A DNA stretch of 64,000 nt, taken from an uncultured Oscillospiraceae bacterium (GTDB lineage Bacteria; Bacillota; Clostridia; Oscillospirales; Acutalibacteraceae). The position numbers were made by a program, and so were the translations under genes. The DNA lies in contig USGT01000007.1 of NCBI GenBank assembly GCA_900554335.1, forward strand, positions 1-64,000. The letters are read 5' to 3'. The notes beneath the pieces were generated by a model that was not told the origin of the DNA, made no database searches, and saw only the letters and a list, made by a program, of their open reading frames with translations. Below, one piece after another: positions 32,772 through 41,646 of this stretch; position 1 is the first letter of the stretch; every line of letters starts with the position of its first letter.

Positions 32772-35190
32772 AAAAATTAAAATAAAAAACTTCGGAAAAT
32801 TCAAAGATAAAAGCCTAGATTTTTCCCCAGGGGTTCAGGTTGTTTACGGGCCGAATGAAGCCGGGAAATCAACTTTGATGGAACTGATAAAACTGATGCT
32901 TTACAGCCGCAGAAAAGGCACTTCAACAAGCAGCGAAGACAAAATTTTAAGAAGCAAATTCTTGCCTTGGGATAAATCCTCGATGTGCGCGATGATGGAA
33001 TTTAGCCATGAAGGAAACGACTATTTTCTTCAAAAAGAAATCCACGAATCTTCGGTTTTGAAAGATGTTACCGTGCTTCAAAATCTCTCTTCGGGGCAAA
33101 ACGTTAACCTTGGCAAGCGCCAAGAAGTGGGGGAATATCTTTTTTCGCTTGATCTGGCCAGTTTTGAAAGAGGCAGCTTCATAGAAGACCTTGGCAAAGC
33201 AGGGTTTGAAAACATTAAAACTTCCGATGATAGTATTCTTAACAAAATGCTCAATCTTTCGCAAACGGGCGAAACAGAGGTCTGCGCGGTTAAAGTTATG
33301 GCTCGCCTGGACGACGCCATAAAAGAAATGGAAAGAGCACGTGGCAAATCCGGGAAAATTCCTTCGCTTAAAACCGAAATTGCTGGCATTAAAAGCGAGA
33401 TTAAAACTTTGAAAGATGAAGAAAAAGAAAATTTCGAGCTTTTGGAAAAATCAGCTGAGATTAAAAAATTAATGGCCGAGAAAAAAGAAATCGAAAATAA
33501 ATTGGAAGCAGCCGAGAACCTAAGAAAAATTGCCGACGTAGAAAATCTCGTGAAAAAAATGAAAGCATCAGAAGGAAAGATTAAAAACCTTAAAACTCTT
33601 GAAGAAAAAATTAATGAGCTCAAGGATTTAAGCACGGATTTAAACCTTTGCATGCTTAGCGTGAAAAGGCAAAAAGATGTTACCGAAAAGCTTGCTTGCA
33701 CTGAAATTTCGGAAGAAGAAACCGAGAGGATAAGCAAATTTCTTAAAAATGAAGAGATTTTAAAAGACAATTTAAGCGAAGTGAGAAACGCTTTTAACTT
33801 CAAAAATTCAAGCGATTTAAAGGCTTTTGAAAATAATCAAAAAATTTTGGATTTGGCTGCAAAATACGAAAAAAATCTTGAAGATGCAAAATCTTGCCAG
33901 AATATTTTTGAAGCTAAAGACGAAACTGACGCAAAAGAATTAAATTCATATAATAAAGAAAAAGTGATTTTTGCCGCGCTTTGCGTGATTTTTGCCGCTT
34001 CGCTGTTTTTTGCCCCGATGCCTGTTTACCTAATCGCTTTAGCGCTTACCGCAATCGAAGCTTTCAGAATTTTTAAAATTAAATCTAAAATTGAAAGCAA
34101 AAAGAGAGCCCAAAATAGCGCCAAAGAAAGCATTTTTAAAGCTGAAAATGAGGCAGAAAATTTAAAAAATGAAATTTTAGAGCTCATAAAATCCGAAGAA
34201 GAAAATTTGCAAAAAAAGCTTCAGATTCAAAAGCAAATGATAAATAATTTCTTAGCAAGCAAAAAAGCAAATTCAGTCAAAGAATTTTATGAAAATTACG
34301 CTAAATTTCAAAACCTTTCGCAAAATAAATTTATGCTTAAGAATTTAGAAGTTAAATTTGAAAATTTGAAAAAAAGATTCTTGGAAGCCGCTAAAGCGAA
34401 AGATTTAAACTCAGCAAACGAAAACTTGGCCAGGCTTTGCGCTCAAAAAGAAGAAATAACCAAGCAAAAAAACGAAATCCTAGCCACGGCAAGTGCGCTC
34501 AGAGTGAATGGCCTTAGCCTCAAAGAACTTGAAGAAAAACTCGAAAATTTGAAACTTAAATCAGTGGATTTTTCTGAAGAAAACACCGAAACTTTGGCCA
34601 AAAGACTAGAAGTTCTTAAATCGCTTGAACTTGAAAACGCATATATTGAAGCAATGAAAAAAATAAAAATTCCTGAAAAAACACTAGGCGATTTAACCGC
34701 TGAGCTTGAAACAAAAAAAGAAGACTTAACTTCTGCAAGCAGCTATTTCGAAAGCCTTAAACTCGCGAAAAAATGCATCGAAAAAGCCTCGATTGAAATA
34801 AGGAAAAATTTCAACCCGAAATTAAACAAGGAAGCTTCTAAGATTTTTAGCAACCTAACCGGCGGAAAATATGAAAATATTTATATCGGCAATAATTACG
34901 GAATTTTGGCTGAATATCAACTAATGCAACGAAACCTTGAAAACCTCAGCAGTGGCACGATTGACCAGGCTTATCTTTCTTTGAGAATTGCAATTTCAAA
35001 ACTAATTTGCAAAAATCAAGTTCCGCTCATTTTAGACGATACTTTAGTTCGATATGATCTTAAAAGAATGGAAAATGCACTTGAGTTTTTCAAAAATAAT
35101 GAAGAAATTTCTCAAACAATAATTTTCACATGCCATGATTACATAGTTAAAGCTGCTCAGAGCCAAGGAATAACAACAATAAAAATTTAA
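32761..35190 (+). CDS. SbcC/Rad50-like AAA ATPase with membrane segments (YhaN type)
   Basis: The 809-residue protein has an N-terminal ATPase half with IKIKNFGKFKDKSLDFSPG and Walker A GPNEAGKSTLME near 31-42. Long coiled coils follow (about 195-300, 440-660). The C-terminal half has the ABC signature-like LSSGTIDQAYLSLRIAI and Walker B PLILDDTLVRYD. A hydrophobic hairpin at about 400-435 (VIFAALCVIFAASLFFAPMP) is typical of YhaN and absent from classical SbcC, so the complex may sit at the membrane. It overlaps the nuclease gene by 11 bases. A terminator overlaps the stop codon. Confidence 0.88.
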   Translation: MIIKKIKIKNFGKFKDKSLDFSPGVQVVYGPNEAGKSTLMELIKLMLYSRRKGTSTSSEDKILRSKFLPWDKSSMCAMMEFSHEGNDYFLQKEIHESSVLKDVTVLQNLSSGQNVNLGKRQEVGEYLFSLDLASFERGSFIEDLGKAGFENIKTSDDSILNKMLNLSQTGETEVCAVKVMARLDDAIKEMERARGKSGKIPSLKTEIAGIKSEIKTLKDEEKENFELLEKSAEIKKLMAEKKEIENKLEAAENLRKIADVENLVKKMKASEGKIKNLKTLEEKINELKDLSTDLNLCMLSVKRQKDVTEKLACTEISEEETERISKFLKNEEILKDNLSEVRNAFNFKNSSDLKAFENNQKILDLAAKYEKNLEDAKSCQNIFEAKDETDAKELNSYNKEKVIFAALCVIFAASLFFAPMPVYLIALALTAIEAFRIFKIKSKIESKKRAQNSAKESIFKAENEAENLKNEILELIKSEEENLQKKLQIQKQMINNFLASKKANSVKEFYENYAKFQNLSQNKFMLKNLEVKFENLKKRFLEAAKAKDLNSANENLARLCAQKEEITKQKNEILATASALRVNGLSLKELEEKLENLKLKSVDFSEENTETLAKRLEVLKSLELENAYIEAMKKIKIPEKTLGDLTAELETKKEDLTSASSYFESLKLAKKCIEKASIEIRKNFNPKLNKEASKIFSNLTGGKYENIYIGNNYGILAEYQLMQRNLENLSSGTIDQAYLSLRIAISKLICKNQVPLILDDTLVRYDLKRMENALEFFKNNEEISQTIIFTCHDYIVKAAQSQGITTIKI

Positions 35191-35221
35191 ACCATCAGGA
35201 TTTATTTCCAGATGGTTTTTG
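35189..35221 (+). terminator. terminator after the YhaN-like gene
   Basis: AAACCATC (35189-35196) pairs with GATGGTTT (35211-35218), followed by TTG. The T-run is short. Confidence 0.75.
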
Positions 35222-35269
35222 TTATATATTATAATTTTAGTGAAAAAATTAAAAAACTTGTATAAATAC

Positions 35270-35297
35270 TTGACAAAATATTTTCAATAACTATAAT
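35270..35297 (+). promoter_or_regulatory. promoter of the orphan gene at 35377
   Basis: TTGACA (35270-35275) and TATAAT (35292-35297), both perfect, are 16 bases apart. They leave a leader of about 70 bases with no obvious structure. Confidence 0.7.
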
Positions 35298-35376
35298 AAG
35301 TTGTGTATTGTAAATTGTGCACACAGTACAATTTAATTTAAATTTATCAATTATTTTTATTTAAGGAGGAATTACT

Positions 35377-36267
35377 ATGGACAAAGCCAGCTTTTTAGCA
35401 GTGTTAAAGGATAGTGTTAATAAGACATATAAGGAGGAATTAAAAGAAAAGAATATAGCTTTTAAAAAATATAGGGAATTAAAAGATATTTTAAAAAAAT
35501 CGAAAAATAAGGATGATAAATATACAGCAAGTTTTCATAATTCCGAGGTAAGAAAAAGTTTTTTAGAATTGTTGGATAACATGTATGTTGCTTCAACGGC
35601 AGAACGCGACGCAGTATGTGAGGCCAAAAACCAACTAGTGTACGGTCTTGATATTGCGGAAAAAGGTAAAGTCGAAGACTATACAAAAAATCTTATTAGT
35701 GGTGTGGTAGAAAGTGTTCCATATGCGAAAATAGTTACGGGTACAATTAGTAGTGTAGTTGGCACTGAAAAATTAGACAATTTAACTTCGTCTGCAGCTA
35801 AAACTTTAACTAGAACAGTGGTAAACTCAGTAGATAAAGTTATAACATATTTTCGTGGTACTAGTTACAAGAATAATGTACAGGACCCTTTAGAAGAATT
35901 TGTGAATAAGAATATATGGGAAAAGAAAAAAAATACAGATATAAAAGATAATAGGAGTCGTGAGATTTTTAATAATTGGTTAATGAATGAATGTAAAAAA
36001 TTGCAAGATAAAACAAAGCAGTATATTACGTATAGAAATAAGCTTCTGGAAGAGGCCGGAATAAAACCTTCTATTGAATGTTCTGTTTTTTTAAGGGTGT
36101 TATATAGTATTGCCGGAATAAAAGTAGCTAACTCGGAATCAGGTCAGGGCCCGGGTGGATTACTATATAAATTAACTCTTAACACTTGCCTTGATGAGCC
36201 AAAAAATCCTAAATTGTCGAAAGGATATGAAAATTTAAATATTCTTGAAGATTATGTAGCAAAATAA
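35377..36267 (+). CDS. orphan hypothetical protein
   Basis: The 296-residue protein has a very strong AAGGAGG seven bases before the ATG. It is Lys-rich and predicted helical, with no signal peptide. One moderately hydrophobic Gly/Ser/Val region lies near 105-150 (LISGVVESVPYAKIVTGTIS) and might insert into membrane. A short Gly-rich segment (SGQGPGGLLYKL) lies near the C-terminus. Leucine is coded mainly by TTA and arginine by AGA, while neighbours use CTT and CTC freely, so recent acquisition is possible. I recognise no family. It has its own promoter and a terminator shared with the convergent DUF5711 gene. Confidence 0.75.
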   Translation: MDKASFLAVLKDSVNKTYKEELKEKNIAFKKYRELKDILKKSKNKDDKYTASFHNSEVRKSFLELLDNMYVASTAERDAVCEAKNQLVYGLDIAEKGKVEDYTKNLISGVVESVPYAKIVTGTISSVVGTEKLDNLTSSAAKTLTRTVVNSVDKVITYFRGTSYKNNVQDPLEEFVNKNIWEKKKNTDIKDNRSREIFNNWLMNECKKLQDKTKQYITYRNKLLEEAGIKPSIECSVFLRVLYSIAGIKVANSESGQGPGGLLYKLTLNTCLDEPKNPKLSKGYENLNILEDYVAK

Positions 36268-36297
36268 CAAGTTTTTATGTTAGCCTATAATTTTTAA

Positions 36298-36326
36298 AAA
36301 ATCACCCATATTGAAGTGGGTGATTT
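36298..36326. terminator. bidirectional terminator between convergent genes
   Basis: AAATCACCCA and TGGGTGATTT form a perfect stem, with AAAAAA before it and TCTTTTA after it. It serves both the orphan gene and the long minus-strand operon. Confidence 0.88.
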
Positions 36327-36329
36327 CTT

Positions 36330-37520
36330 TTATATTTTAACTCTATCAAGCGTTGTGTTCGCAGTAGTGTAAACTACAGAATCCGAACCAAGAGCAATGG
36401 CTTCAAAGTTTTGGCTTGTTTTAGCCGAGCCTTCAGGGTGGCCTTCGAGGTTATAAATCAAAATTTTGCCGTTTGAAAGCCCAGCAATTCTATTTTTGCA
36501 ATGCGAGATTTTTTTAAGGCTTGCATTTGTTTGAATAGGGTTGCCTGTTTTGCCAAAATTATCAAGCAAAATGAGTTTATCGTCGTTTTTCTTGCCAAAA
36601 GATTCCGAAAAACAGAAAACCGCGCCGTATTCTTTTGTAAAGCTATAGGATTTAAAATATCCAAGATTGCTGAAATCAAATTTTTGAATATGCTTAGTTT
36701 TTTGGTTTATAACCGCGGCGTATTTATCTCCAATTGCTAAAATATTGCTATTTTGGAAGTAATGAACGTGCATAACGGTGTTTTCATCCAAAGAAAAAAC
36801 ATTTTCTGGCTTTTCAGACTTAAAATCAAGCGCGTAAATTACCGAGTTTATTTTACCATTTGAAAAAGAAATCCCTGAAACTAGGCATTTATTTTCAGTT
36901 GGATGGACCGAAACGTCGCTGGCATGGCATTCTGAAAAGCAATATTTATATTTTTCGGTGTTTTCGTGGTTATATATTTTCACTTCCGAAAGATAACCGT
37001 GAGATTCGGTCAAAGTGGCGTAATTTCCGCTTTCAGCAATATCGCAGGAAATTATATTTTCATTGCTTCGTGATTTAAAAAGAGTTTTTGCAACCGATTG
37101 AACCTGAAAATTCTTGCCGCCAACATCATAAAGAATGGCTCTGATTCCGCCGGTTTTAAACTTTGGCGTGGCTAAATTATGCTTTTCGGTTCGAAGCAAT
37201 TTGCCAAAACCGTTAAACACGTTAAAAGATGTGCCGCTTAAAACCACGGGATCTCCGCCGAGGATCTTAACGTTATCATTAACGACTTCAGTTTGGCCCT
37301 CAATTTCAGCCGGGAAACTATATTCAAAAGAAACAGATTTAAATTTTCCTTCGAGGTAAAGAATTATATTTTCGGGGTAAAATTTTGCTCTGTTTGCGAA
37401 GAAAAATAAAAACAAAAAGCAGAAAAGAAGCATAAGTGCTATGTTTTTTAAGTCTGAAACCAGTTTGGGTTCTTTTTTTATAAACTGCCGAATTTTTAAA
37501 ATTATTTCTTTTATTTTCAT
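36330..37520 (-). CDS. DUF5711-type membrane-anchored beta-propeller protein
   Basis: The 396-residue protein has an N-terminal anchor near 27-43 (IALMLLFCFLFLFFFANRA). The rest, about 350 residues, shows repeating beta-strand blocks such as VVLSGTSFNVFNGFGKLL, GNYATLTESHGYLSEVKIY and NRIAGLSNGKILIYNLEG, as in a WD-like or quinoprotein-like propeller. This matches DUF5711 proteins of Clostridia, whose role is unknown. It is the last gene of the ruv-glmM-ecf-truA operon, 13 bp after truA, and faces the outside of the membrane. Confidence 0.75.
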   Translation of the reverse strand: MKIKEIILKIRQFIKKEPKLVSDLKNIALMLLFCFLFLFFFANRAKFYPENIILYLEGKFKSVSFEYSFPAEIEGQTEVVNDNVKILGGDPVVLSGTSFNVFNGFGKLLRTEKHNLATPKFKTGGIRAILYDVGGKNFQVQSVAKTLFKSRSNENIISCDIAESGNYATLTESHGYLSEVKIYNHENTEKYKYCFSECHASDVSVHPTENKCLVSGISFSNGKINSVIYALDFKSEKPENVFSLDENTVMHVHYFQNSNILAIGDKYAAVINQKTKHIQKFDFSNLGYFKSYSFTKEYGAVFCFSESFGKKNDDKLILLDNFGKTGNPIQTNASLKKISHCKNRIAGLSNGKILIYNLEGHPEGSAKTSQNFEAIALGSDSVVYTTANTTLDRVKI

Positions 37521-37533
37521 ATTCTCACGCTCT

Positions 37534-38274
37534 TTAAAATTTTATATTTTTGTAAAAAACTTTGTTTAAGTAAAGCCCTTGCGGGGGAGCTGTGGGTCCT
37601 GCGAATTTCCTGTTTTTTGCTTCTATTATCTTCGGTATTTCTTCGGGTTTTATCTTGCCTTGAGCCACTCTTAAAAGCGTCCCGACGATTATTCTCACCA
37701 TGTTGTAAAGAAATCCGTCAGCGCTAATTTTAACTTCCACTAAGTCTTTATTTTTGTTTATTTCAAGGTTTTGAACCGTTCGCACCATGTTTATCCGGTC
37801 TCTTTGGTCAAGCGTTGCGAAAGAAGTGAAATCATGCGCGCCTAGAAAATATTTAGCTGCTTTTCTTAAGAGCTCTATATCTAAATTATACCAGTAATGA
37901 AGAGCATATTTGCCCATGAAAGGGTTTTTAATTCTGTTATTCCAGATTTTATATATGTATTCTTTGCCAAGGCAGTCGTACCTGGCGTTAAAGTCAAGAG
38001 GCACTTCGCAAGCTCCATTAACGGCTATTGTTTCGGGCAGGAAACGGTTCATAGCCAGGATTATATTTTCGGGTTTAATCAAATTAGACGTTTGAAAATT
38101 AACGCAATACATATTCGCATGAACGAAAGAATCCGTCCTGCTGCAGCCTTTAATGTCAACTTTTTCTTTCAAAACTTTTTCAAGCGCACTTTGAAAAACC
38201 TCTTGCACTGTGATGGCGTTTTTTTGAACTTGCCAGCCATGGTAGGGGCTTCCGTCGTAAGATATGCTAAGCAT
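37534..38274 (-). CDS. truA: tRNA pseudouridine38-40 synthase
   Basis: A protein of about 246 residues. The ATG at 38274 overlaps the ecfT stop in a TAATG arrangement, with AGGA six bases upstream. An ATG eight codons earlier would also be in frame but lies within ecfT. TruA motifs: LSISYDGSPYHGWQVQ, the catalytic aspartate in GCSRTDSFVHA, NARYDCLGKEYIYKIWN and the C-terminal FLYNMVRIIVGTLLRVAQGK. It modifies uridines 38-40 in the tRNA anticodon stem. In Firmicutes truA commonly follows ecfT, as here. Confidence 0.95.
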   Translation of the reverse strand: MLSISYDGSPYHGWQVQKNAITVQEVFQSALEKVLKEKVDIKGCSRTDSFVHANMYCVNFQTSNLIKPENIILAMNRFLPETIAVNGACEVPLDFNARYDCLGKEYIYKIWNNRIKNPFMGKYALHYWYNLDIELLRKAAKYFLGAHDFTSFATLDQRDRINMVRTVQNLEINKNKDLVEVKISADGFLYNMVRIIVGTLLRVAQGKIKPEEIPKIIEAKNRKFAGPTAPPQGLYLNKVFYKNIKF

Positions 38275-39080
38275 TAAATTCCTAAAATTGTTTTGCATAA
38301 AATAACTCCTAAAATAAATAAACCCAAAATCAAAAATGCGATGTAATCTTCTTTTTTGAACTTCGAAGTTTTAAATTTTGTGCGGGGTCTTTGGCTATCA
38401 TAGCAGCGAGATTCAAGCGCCGTGGCTAAATCATCGGCTCTGTTTACCGAAGAAACCAAAAGCGGGATTAAAACCGAAAAAAGCGTTTTTATTGTTTTTA
38501 AAATGTTTTTGTTTTTAAAGGTTGCTCCTCGCGATTTTTGCGCGTTTAGTATTTTGCTTGCCTGCTCGAAAACCGTTGGAACGAACCGAAGAGTGATAGT
38601 TATGGTTAAGGCTATATCTCTTGAACTAAGCCCGATTAAATTAAGCGGCTTTAAAATTTTTTCAATTGCGAAAGAAATTTCGCTTGGCGAAGTCGTGAAC
38701 ATTAATGCTGAAGCTGTGAAAACTAGCGACATTAACCTAAAAAACACCATAGCGCTATTTTCGACACATTTTTGCGAAATGAAAAATTGCCCTTTCGTTA
38801 TCAAATTTGAGTGAATTTCAAAAATTATGCCCATCAAAGTTGTTAGCAAAGAAAAGAGCAAAAGTGGCAGATTTGACTTTAAAAATTTTGAGATTTTTAC
38901 GCCCGAAAGTTTGATTCCAACCGAGCAAATTAAAAACACAAAAGCCAAAAGGAAAACATTTTTTATGCAAAAAGCAAGCGTTGTTACAGCAATTGAGATT
39001 AAAATTTTCGAGCGAGTGTCAAGCCTATGAAGAATGGAATCCCCGGGAATGTATTTTCCGATCGTTATTTTTTTAATCAC
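38274..39080 (-). CDS. ecfT: energy-coupling factor transporter transmembrane protein EcfT
   Basis: The 268-residue integral membrane protein has about five or six hydrophobic segments and the coupling-helix motif NAQKSRGATFKN (first Ala-Arg-Gly box, here SRG). The second box is altered (ALESRCYDSQRP instead of the common AxxARGY). EcfT links the two ATPases to exchangeable substrate-binding S subunits for vitamin uptake. The start overlaps the ecfA2 stop (ATGA), and truA overlaps its end. One S-subunit gene lies at 51226 in this window. Confidence 0.93.
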   Translation of the reverse strand: MIKKITIGKYIPGDSILHRLDTRSKILISIAVTTLAFCIKNVFLLAFVFLICSVGIKLSGVKISKFLKSNLPLLLFSLLTTLMGIIFEIHSNLITKGQFFISQKCVENSAMVFFRLMSLVFTASALMFTTSPSEISFAIEKILKPLNLIGLSSRDIALTITITLRFVPTVFEQASKILNAQKSRGATFKNKNILKTIKTLFSVLIPLLVSSVNRADDLATALESRCYDSQRPRTKFKTSKFKKEDYIAFLILGLFILGVILCKTILGI

Positions 39081-39919
39081 TTCATCACCGCCGAAGACTT
39101 CAAAAGTCTTAAAATCTCATTTTTTGCTTCGCTCATTGTCAGAATATTTTCTCTCACGTTATATCCCGCGTTTTTCACGGCTTTCATTATATTAAAAACT
39201 TCAGGGGTGAAATCTTTAATATTTTCAAAATTTTCAAAAAAGCCTTTTTTAGCGCCGTAGTAAGCCGTTTTGCCGTCTTTGAGCATAAGGATTTTATCTG
39301 AAATTTCAATCACTTCTTCCATCACGTGAGAAATGAATATAACGCTTCGGCCGCTTTTTTTGCAGTAAGTTTTAATCGAATCAAAAAGGGCTTTTTTGCT
39401 TTTAAAATCAAGCCCTGCGGTTGGCTCATCGAGGATTAAAACCTCAGGATTCATGGCGCAAACGCCCGCAATAGCACACTTTCTTTTTTCGCCGCCCGAA
39501 AGATTAAACGGCGGGCTTTTCAAAATTTCTTCTTTAATTCCAAAAGCCAAAGCCATTTCTTCAACGATTTTCTCGGTTTCTTTTTCGTCAAGGCCTTTGT
39601 TTCTCGGGGCAAAAGCGATGTCGTTAAAAACCGTGTCTTCAAAAAGCTGATATTCCGGGTACTGAAAAACAATGCCAATTTTAAAATTCATTTCGCTTGC
39701 ATTTTCAAAAATGTCTTTGCCACCGAGCAAAACCGTCCCACTAAGAGGCTTTAAAATTCCTGCTAAAACGCTAACTAAAGTAGATTTACCCGAGCCAGTT
39801 TTGCCGATAATTCCCAAAATTTCGCCGCTGCCAAGTTCAAAGCTGACGTCTTTTACGGCGGTTATTTTCTTGCCATTTGCGAGAGTGTATGCGTAAGAAA
39901 GATTTTTAGCAGCAATCAT
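39077..39919 (-). CDS. ecfA2: energy-coupling factor transporter ATPase EcfA2
   Basis: A protein of about 280 residues. The ATG at 39919 overlaps the ecfA1 stop (ATGA) and gives the family start MIAAKNLSYAYTLANGKK; a longer frame upstream exists but lies inside ecfA1. It has Walker A GKTGSGKST, Q-loop VFQYPEYQLFEDTV, signature LSGGEKRK, Walker B VLILDEPTAGLD and the H-switch FISHVMEE. It pairs with EcfA1 to power vitamin transport through EcfT. Confidence 0.95.
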   Translation of the reverse strand: MIAAKNLSYAYTLANGKKITAVKDVSFELGSGEILGIIGKTGSGKSTLVSVLAGILKPLSGTVLLGGKDIFENASEMNFKIGIVFQYPEYQLFEDTVFNDIAFAPRNKGLDEKETEKIVEEMALAFGIKEEILKSPPFNLSGGEKRKCAIAGVCAMNPEVLILDEPTAGLDFKSKKALFDSIKTYCKKSGRSVIFISHVMEEVIEISDKILMLKDGKTAYYGAKKGFFENFENIKDFTPEVFNIMKAVKNAGYNVRENILTMSEAKNEILRLLKSSAVMK

Positions 39920-40752
39920 TTTTTCACCCCGGAACTTAAAATTTTTATTATTTCGTTTGCGCACTGCTTTTCGCTAAAAGCTTTTAAAGAAACATCAAAA
40001 CCGAGATTTTTCAAAAAAAACAAGATTTCAGCCGACTGAGTGGGGGAGATAAACTCCGTGCAAGACTCGCTTGAAAAAATTTCTTCAGACTTTGAAATTT
40101 TTGTGATTTCGCCATTTTCGATTAAAATTGTTTTATCTGAAAGAAGCGCCTCGCTCATGAAATGAGTGATCAAAACCACGGTTATTCCTTCGTTTTCATT
40201 AAGGTTTCTTATCAATCTAAGAATAGCTTTTCTGCCCTCAGGGTCAAGCATCGAAGTTGGCTCGTCGAAAACTATCATTTCAGGCATCATCGCATAAACG
40301 CTGGCTATGTTAAGCCTTTGCTTCTGCCCGCCGGAAAGAATGTGCGTAAGCTTCTTTTCAAAGCCGCTAAGGCCAACCGCTTCCAGTGCACTACTTATTT
40401 TTTCTTTCATTTCGCATGCAGGAACACACAAATTCTCAAGCCCGAAGGCAATTTCTTCTTCGGCAGTGCTCGCGATGATTTGATTGTCAGGATTCTGAAA
40501 AACCATTCCAACCTTTCTTCTTATTTCAAAGAGTTTTTCCTCGTTTTTAGTGTTCTCACCACTTACGATAACGTCGCCGCAGCTTGGAATTAAAATGCCG
40601 TTCAAATGCTTCGCGAGAGTTGACTTACCCGAGCCATTCGGCCCAACAACCGAAATAAAATCGCCTTTGTTTATTTCAAGATTTATGTTTTTGAGTATCT
40701 TCCTGCCGTTTGACTCATAGCTAACGTTTTTAAGCTCGGTGAATTTACTCAA
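39916..40752 (-). CDS. ecfA1: energy-coupling factor transporter ATPase EcfA1
   Basis: The 278-residue ABC ATPase has Walker A GPNGSGKST, Q-loop VFQNPDNQIIASTAEEEI, signature LSGGQKQR, Walker B VFDEPTSMLDPEG and the H-switch LITHFMSEA. The start is a TTG at 40752 that overlaps the end of the methyltransferase gene by 8 bases, with GAGG just upstream. It is the partner ATPase of EcfA2. Confidence 0.95.
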   Translation of the reverse strand: MSKFTELKNVSYESNGRKILKNINLEINKGDFISVVGPNGSGKSTLAKHLNGILIPSCGDVIVSGENTKNEEKLFEIRRKVGMVFQNPDNQIIASTAEEEIAFGLENLCVPACEMKEKISSALEAVGLSGFEKKLTHILSGGQKQRLNIASVYAMMPEMIVFDEPTSMLDPEGRKAILRLIRNLNENEGITVVLITHFMSEALLSDKTILIENGEITKISKSEEIFSSESCTEFISPTQSAEILFFLKNLGFDVSLKAFSEKQCANEIIKILSSGVKK

Positions 40753-41629
40753 AGGCCTCAGCTCTTTCCAAATTTTCGCTCATCCAGATGCAAGTGTTGC
40801 CCGCCGGAAGCATAAGCCTACTCGAAGAAACTTTCAGCCCAATTTCATCAGCCAAAACGCTGCCTTTGTGAGTCTTGTTTATAATCGAAGACATTAAATA
40901 AGAAATAGCCCCCGCGCAAATTCCGGTTGAATAAGAGTTAATCATCATGAATTTAGCTTCGTCAGAAAGAAGCTTGGCGCAAAGAGAAACGAAATCATAA
41001 AGTTTTTCTTCTAGTTTCCAAATTTCGCCTTTCGGGCCTCTTCCGTAAGAAGGAGGATCCATAATTATTCCGTCATATTTATTTCCTCGGCGAATTTCAC
41101 GCATAACGAACTTCTCGCAGTCGTCCACTATCCATCTGATAGATGCATTTTCAAGCCCGGAATCTTTGGCGTTGCTCCTTGCCCACGAAACCATACCTTT
41201 AGAAGCGTCCACGTGGCAAACTTTAGCGCCGGCATTTGCGCAAACGAGCGAAGCGCAGCCAGTGTAACCAAAAAGATTAAGAATTTTAAGGGGTTTGCCG
41301 TTTATCACTTTTTTGAAAAATTCCCAGTTAACCGCCTGCTCGGGGAAGACGCCCGTGTGCTTAAAATTCATGAGTTTAACGTTGAAATTAAGCTCACCGT
41401 ATTTAATATTCCAGCTTTCTTCCTTGAGGTTTTTTATTTTCCAGTGGCCGCCGCCCGTGTTTGAGCGGTGGTAAATTGCGTTTGCTTGGTTCCAACGAGG
41501 GTCTTTTTTCTCGGTGTTCCAAATTATTTGAGGGTCCGGGCGGATTAAAATTTTGTCGTTCCATCGTTCGAGCCTTTCGCCGTTTGAAGCGTCAAGAAGC
41601 TCGTAATCTTTAAAGGTTGTAAATCTCAT
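40745..41629 (-). CDS. class I SAM-dependent rRNA methyltransferase (RlmI-like)
   Basis: The 294-residue protein has the SAM-binding segment ILNLFGYTGCASLVCANAG (motif I), HVDASKGMVSWARSNA (motif II) and the catalytic-region motif IIMDPPSYGRGPKGE. It belongs with COG1092 methyltransferases related to RlmI, many of which methylate 23S rRNA. It lacks the N-terminal PUA domain of E. coli RlmI, so the exact target is uncertain. It sits in the operon between glmM (17 bp) and ecfA1 (8-base overlap). Confidence 0.85.
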   Translation of the reverse strand: MRFTTFKDYELLDASNGERLERWNDKILIRPDPQIIWNTEKKDPRWNQANAIYHRSNTGGGHWKIKNLKEESWNIKYGELNFNVKLMNFKHTGVFPEQAVNWEFFKKVINGKPLKILNLFGYTGCASLVCANAGAKVCHVDASKGMVSWARSNAKDSGLENASIRWIVDDCEKFVMREIRRGNKYDGIIMDPPSYGRGPKGEIWKLEEKLYDFVSLCAKLLSDEAKFMMINSYSTGICAGAISYLMSSIINKTHKGSVLADEIGLKVSSSRLMLPAGNTCIWMSENLERAEAFE

Positions 41630-41646
41630 TTTATCTTTTGCCTTTC

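Noticed and set aside
33078..33803. 241-codon minus-strand frame inside the YhaN-like gene
   Set aside because: Ser/Phe/Leu-rich composition is the usual antisense of Lys/Glu coiled coils; the sense frame is a well-supported ATPase.
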